A stretch of 64,000 nt of DNA from NCBI RefSeq assembly GCF_003323745.1, contig NZ_QOIL01000023.1, positions 62,001 through 126,000 of the forward strand, written 5' to 3'. The position numbers and the translations under genes are program-made. The notes under the pieces are model-generated. The model searched no databases. It was not told the DNA's origin and worked only from the letters and a program-made list of their open reading frames with translations. The stretch comes from Sphaerisporangium album (GTDB lineage: Bacteria > Actinomycetota > Actinomycetes > Streptosporangiales > Streptosporangiaceae). Below are positions 62,829 to 64,000 of this stretch, in pieces (positions within the stretch are counted from its first letter, which is position 1; the number at the start of each line of letters is the position of its first letter).

Positions 62829-63596
62829 TCACGGCCGGACGACGATGTCCACCGTCCACGGCCTGCCGTCGCGGGGCGCCGGGCCGAGCTCGGCGACATG
62901 CCCGAGATCGGCCAGCAGCGCGGCCAGCCGCTTCGGCGTTCGGGGGTTCTCCCCGGACTCCAGCAGCGACCGCGCGACGGCGCCGCGGGTCGCCTTGGCC
63001 ATGTGGCTCACCACCGTGCGGACCCCGTCGGCCTCCCGCAGCACCCGCACCGTCACCGCCCGCGAGCCTGGCTGCCACGCCTGCGCGTACGTCGAGGACC
63101 GCAGGTCGACGATCACGCCCGTGGCCTCGGCCGGGAGCACCTCGGTGAGGGACTGCCGCCAGTGGGCCGCCAGCCCGCCGAGGGGCGGCAGCCGTACGCC
63201 CATGGACAGGCGATACGGCGGAATCCGGTCGGAGAGCCTCAGCGCCCCCCACAGCCCCGAGAACACGATCACCGAACGCTGGGCCCTGCGGCGCGCGGCG
63301 GTGCTCAGCGACGGCAGGCCCAGGTTGTCGTACAGCACGCCGGTGTAGAGGCGGCTCGCGGGCAGCGTGGGCGCCGTGCGCAGGACGCGGTCCCTCTCCA
63401 ACTCACCCGCCTGCCCCGCCGTCAGCCCCAGCACCGCCAGGGCGTCCGCCTCGGGCCCGTGGACCAGGGTCGCCAGCGCGTCCAGGGCCTTCTCCCGCGC
63501 GGACGTGAGCGCCGGGAAACTCAGCCGCCCAAGATCCAGCGCCGGCCCGGCCCCCTCAACGGCCTTCCCCTCGGACGGCGGCAACAGAATCAACAC
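62829..63596 (-). CDS. YaaA/DUF328 peroxide-stress family protein
   Basis: A 255-residue YaaA-family protein. It begins VLILLPPSEGKAVEG (the invariant LLPPSEGK) and carries RLYTGVLYDNLGL, VIVFSGLWGALRLSDRIPPY and RLSMGVRLP. E. coli YaaA lowers free iron under peroxide stress, and the fold includes a helix-hairpin-helix DNA contact. GTG 63596 is chosen because the conserved core starts there and TAAGCT lies 7 nt upstream, a leaderless arrangement. Confidence 0.9.
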   Translation of the reverse strand: MLILLPPSEGKAVEGAGPALDLGRLSFPALTSAREKALDALATLVHGPEADALAVLGLTAGQAGELERDRVLRTAPTLPASRLYTGVLYDNLGLPSLSTAARRRAQRSVIVFSGLWGALRLSDRIPPYRLSMGVRLPPLGGLAAHWRQSLTEVLPAEATGVIVDLRSSTYAQAWQPGSRAVTVRVLREADGVRTVVSHMAKATRGAVARSLLESGENPRTPKRLAALLADLGHVAELGPAPRDGRPWTVDIVVRP

Positions 63597-63603
63597 GGGA
63601 CCG

Positions 63604-63609
63604 AGCTTA
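63604..63609 (-). promoter_or_regulatory. -10 element of a probable leaderless promoter (yaaA-type gene)
   Basis: TAAGCT on the minus strand ends 7 nt before GTG 63596. Confidence 0.4.
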
Positions 63610-63762
63610 TTGCGCTTCAACCGGCGCGCCCTCACGCCTGGGTGGTTCGTCGGTTTCGAGGCGCGCGGTGTGGCGCTGGGGTGGGAAGGGCCGTGTTCGG
63701 GGGCGGCCTTCACATCCAGGGGGCACCCAGGGGCGCAGAGCCGTCGCGACCCCTGAGGCGGC

Positions 63763-64000
63763 TCAGCGGACGCGGTAGTGGTAGCCGCCGGTAGGGGTGA
63801 AGCCGTGCCGGGTGTACAGGGCGATCGCCGGCGCGTTGGAGGCGATCACGACCAAGTACGCGCGTACGGCTCCGCGTGCGCGGCCGTCCGCCGTCAGGGT
63901 GCGTAGGACCGCTCCGGCGAGCCCCCGCCGCCGGGCCTCCGGCAGCGTGGCCATGCAGTAGATGCCCAGCGTGTCCCCCTGGAGGACGGAACGGCCCACC
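63763..64000 (-). CDS. GNAT family N-acetyltransferase (partial, 5' end outside window)
   Basis: The C-terminal 78 residues of a GNAT enzyme: LGIYCMATLPEARRRGLAGA (the acetyl-CoA binding R-R-G-L-A loop) and SNAPAIALYTRHGFTPTGGY (the terminal NxxAxxLYxxxGF motif). The substrate is unknown. The N-terminal part lies beyond the right edge. Confidence 0.85.
   Translation of the reverse strand, partial: VGRSVLQGDTLGIYCMATLPEARRRGLAGAVLRTLTADGRARGAVRAYLVVIASNAPAIALYTRHGFTPTGGYHYRVR

Overview
This window is about 64 kb of very GC-rich, gene-dense actinomycete chromosome. GTG starts are frequent, third codon positions are strongly G/C biased, and lexA/nrdR-nrdJ, an HrdB-type principal sigma factor, GuaB1, DUF397/DUF5753 and SpoIIE/GAF phosphatase genes are all present. 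The gene content, including a 10-methyl fatty-acid pair, suggests a Streptosporangiales-like organism (Streptosporangiaceae or Thermomonosporaceae). That placement is inferred from gene types, not from a phylogeny. I see no insertion sequence, prophage or CRISPR array.

Layout. 0-2 kb: end of an unknown gene, an EF-hand protein, a cyclodipeptide synthase (CDPS) with an unusual active-site set, and tRNA-Ala(GGC). 2-10 kb: a GlxA/AraC regulator divergent from an MFS exporter, a PTH2-like protein, a membrane-anchored surface protein, maf, an EI24 membrane protein, DUF5990 and DUF4192. 10-18 kb: DUF1707/DUF4870, an RlpA-like cell-wall protein behind a CRP-like site, ATP-dependent DNA ligase, a GNAT, FKBP, a YflT stress protein and guaB1. 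19-29 kb: a lipid-flavoured island with alpha-methylacyl-CoA racemase, tmsA-tmsB (10-methyl branched fatty acids), an M14 peptidase, acyl-CoA ligase, a GMC oxidoreductase and a P450. 29-41 kb: a repeat-rich surface protein, leuS with a leader-peptide attenuator, lexA and nrdR-nrdJ sharing a regulated intergenic region, a lipid kinase, an MBL hydrolase and a decayed MarR gene. 41-49 kb: small ORFs, an XRE-DUF5753/DUF397 pair, a Cys-rich small protein, DoxX, and a TPR-membrane protein followed by a membrane-anchored tandem AAA+ ATPase. 49-55 kb: a complete oligopeptide ABC importer (two permeases, a fused ATPase, a lipoprotein). 55-64 kb: an unknown large protein, a helical-bundle protein, a PAS-GAF-PP2C phosphatase, hrdB, a helical unknown, a YaaA protein and a partial GNAT.

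The most interesting material is: the CDPS with Asn40, Pro203 and Phe178 equivalents beside an EF-hand gene; the two-gene TPR plus tandem CbbX-type AAA+ membrane system; the leuS attenuator with a leaderless leader peptide; two NrdR boxes 32 bp apart upstream of nrdR; two uncatalogued small ORFs on the minus strand near 41.0-41.4 kb; and a recurring TANNNT hexamer 6-8 nt before start codons that lack a Shine-Dalgarno, which points to leaderless transcripts for at least eight units including the CDPS.
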